NCBI GenBank assembly: GCA_964244115.1
Contig: CAXTHM010000016.1
Span: 1 to 61,561, forward strand
Direction: 5' to 3'
Length of the DNA: 61,561 nt
From: CADCWK01 sp964244115
GTDB taxonomy: Bacteria > Chloroflexota > Chloroflexia > Thermomicrobiales > UBA6265
Position 1 is the stretch's first letter. The number at the start of each line of letters is the position of its first letter. Made by a program: the position numbers and the translations under genes. Positions 60,384 to 61,561 of this stretch are shown here, piece by piece. A model generated the notes under the pieces. It was not told the DNA's origin. It saw nothing but the letters and a program-made list of their open reading frames with translations, and searched no databases.

Positions 60384-61520
60384 CTAACCCATCTCGATCA
60401 GGTCGCGGGTGGCGTGGTTGATCCGGTCGCCGCCGTCCTCGACGCAGATCACGGTGTCCTCGATCCGGACGCCGAAACGGCCCTCCAGGTAGATCCCCGG
60501 CTCGTCGCTGAAGACCATGCCGGGCGCCAGTGGCAGGTCGTTGCCGCCGACCATGTACGGCTCCTCGTGGATGTCCAGCCCGAGCCCGTGGCCGACGCGG
60601 TGGATGAACGCGTCGCCATACCCCGCGGCGGTGATGACATCGCGGGCCGCCCGATCGATGTCCTGACAGGCGACACCGGGACGGACCGCGTCGTAGGCGG
60701 CCTGGTTGGCGGCCCGGACCGCGTCGTAGACGGTCCGGTACTCGGCCGTCGGCGGGCCGACGTGGACCGTGCGGGTCACGTCGGAGTGGTAGCCCTCCAG
60801 CGTGCCGCCCCAGTCGAAGATGACGGAATCTCCAGGCTGGATCACGCGCTCGCCGGTGTGGTGGTGGGGCGAGGCCGAGTTCGGGCCGCTGGCGCAGATC
60901 CCGCCGTGGATGGTCAGCCCGCGAGCCGCCGTCCGATCGCGCAGCAGCGTCATCGCCTGCCGCTCGGTCAGCCCGGCGATCCGGTCGTTGGCGATGAACG
61001 CCTCCCAGGCCTCGTCGGTCCGGCGGCTGACCTCGCGGAGCAGCTCCCGCTCGCGCTCGTCCTTGTGCATCCGCAGCGGCCGCATCACCGGCGTAGCCGA
61101 GATCCAGCTCGCTCTCGGGATCGATGCCTGGAGGCGCAGCAGGAAGACGCTCCAGAGCTGGTCGCTAACGGCGATGGTCGTGCCGCTGCCGCCGTCGCGG
61201 AGCTCCATCAGCGCGGCGGCCCGCTCCCACGGCGTCTCGGTCTCGGTCCAGGCCGAGATGTCGAACAGTTCCCGCCGGTTCAGGATCAGCGGCGCTTCCA
61301 GCATCGGCACGACGACGCTGACCGGCCCAGACCGCGGCACGATCAGCAGGGTCATCCGCTCGCTCAGATGCGCGTCGAACCCGGTCAGGTACCGGAAATC
61401 CGAGGACGGCCCGACCAGCGTGACGTCGATCCCGGCCCGGTCCATCTCCGCCTGCAACCGCGCCAGCCGCTCACCCTGGACCGCCAGTCCGCCCGGAACA
61501 GCCGCTGTCTCGCTCGCCAT
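60384..61520 (-). CDS. M24 family metallopeptidase (Xaa-Pro aminopeptidase type)
   Basis: A 378-residue pita-bread-fold aminopeptidase. The N-terminal creatinase-like domain (~residues 10-140) includes DFRYLTGFDAHLSERM. The catalytic domain shows the five metal ligands: FDWGGTLEGYHSDVTRTV (two aspartates), HRVGHGLGLDIHE (histidine), FSDEPGIYL and VRIEDTV (two glutamates). It probably removes an N-terminal residue before proline. The ATG at 61520 has a plausible purine-rich upstream region (GGGGGAATC). The complete gene fits within the window. Confidence 0.9.
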   Translation of the reverse strand: MASETAAVPGGLAVQGERLARLQAEMDRAGIDVTLVGPSSDFRYLTGFDAHLSERMTLLIVPRSGPVSVVVPMLEAPLILNRRELFDISAWTETETPWERAAALMELRDGGSGTTIAVSDQLWSVFLLRLQASIPRASWISATPVMRPLRMHKDERERELLREVSRRTDEAWEAFIANDRIAGLTERQAMTLLRDRTAARGLTIHGGICASGPNSASPHHHTGERVIQPGDSVIFDWGGTLEGYHSDVTRTVHVGPPTAEYRTVYDAVRAANQAAYDAVRPGVACQDIDRAARDVITAAGYGDAFIHRVGHGLGLDIHEEPYMVGGNDLPLAPGMVFSDEPGIYLEGRFGVRIEDTVICVEDGGDRINHATRDLIEMG

Positions 61521-61561
61521 CGGTGATTCCCCCCTGTCGCCCGACCCGGTGGTCCGGGCAA

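Overview
The window is high-GC DNA (roughly two thirds G+C or more, with strong G/C third-position bias), uses many GTG starts, and carries a type I-E CRISPR-Cas locus, a large exopolysaccharide locus, a DUF2277 gene, an ECF/anti-sigma pair and a LOV-domain histidine kinase. This combination most resembles a Chloroflexota chromosome of the Thermomicrobia/Sphaerobacter type. That assignment is an inference; no rRNA is present to confirm it.

Layout. 1-1660: the 5' part of an amidohydrolase and a GNAT acetyltransferase. 1678-20734: exopolysaccharide synthesis. It has two FemAB-like N-acyltransferase paralogues flanking a NeuD-type acetyltransferase, a short sugar-phosphate transferase, a secreted beta-helix protein, and a seven-gene minus-strand operon (epimerase/dehydratase fused to a degenerate sugar-phosphate transferase, aminotransferase, a fused flippase-polymerase, three GT4 and one GT2 glycosyltransferase). 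A divergent chain-length/tyrosine-kinase-like protein follows. The operon has a near-consensus promoter with a perfect palindrome in its spacer and a leader with mutually exclusive hairpins ending in an intrinsic terminator. 20938-21579: a YigZ/IMPACT protein.

21600-40448: a complete type I-E system in the order cas3, cse1, cse2, cas7, cas5, cas6e, cas1, cas2, then a leader and an array of 127 repeats and 126 spacers in an exact 61-bp period. Upstream of cas3 lies what I consider the most interesting element of the window. Two degenerate copies of the CRISPR repeat (about 21600-21627 and 21666-21693), both keeping the hairpin, flank a 38-base pseudo-spacer. The pseudo-spacer matches a site at 21801-21838 in a seed-like way (9 of the first 10 bases, the single mismatch at position 6, then positions 12-16). 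A TAG trinucleotide stands at the PAM position, and the site ends 6 bases before the -35 box of the only strong promoter upstream of cas3. This is the architecture of a crRNA-like regulator (CreA/CreR class) by which Cascade would repress its own operon or a small linked gene.

40449-42692: a decayed prophage structural cassette on the minus strand (MuF head protein with a JAMM-peptidase toxin-like tail broken by frameshifts, a small CxxC protein, a Com-like zinc finger, a scaffolding protein). It runs directly into the trailer end of the array. 43084-61520: chromosomal genes, including a HAD-SerA fusion, an exported protein, a PNPOx-like protein, an archease-like protein, a YihY family membrane protein, an ECF sigma factor with a giant membrane anti-sigma factor, a macro-domain protein joined to an alpha/beta-hydrolase pseudoenzyme, a LOV-GAF histidine kinase, DUF2277 and an M24 peptidase.

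Coordinates of starts were refined by ribosome binding sites and family conservation. Several reading frames that look longer were trimmed.
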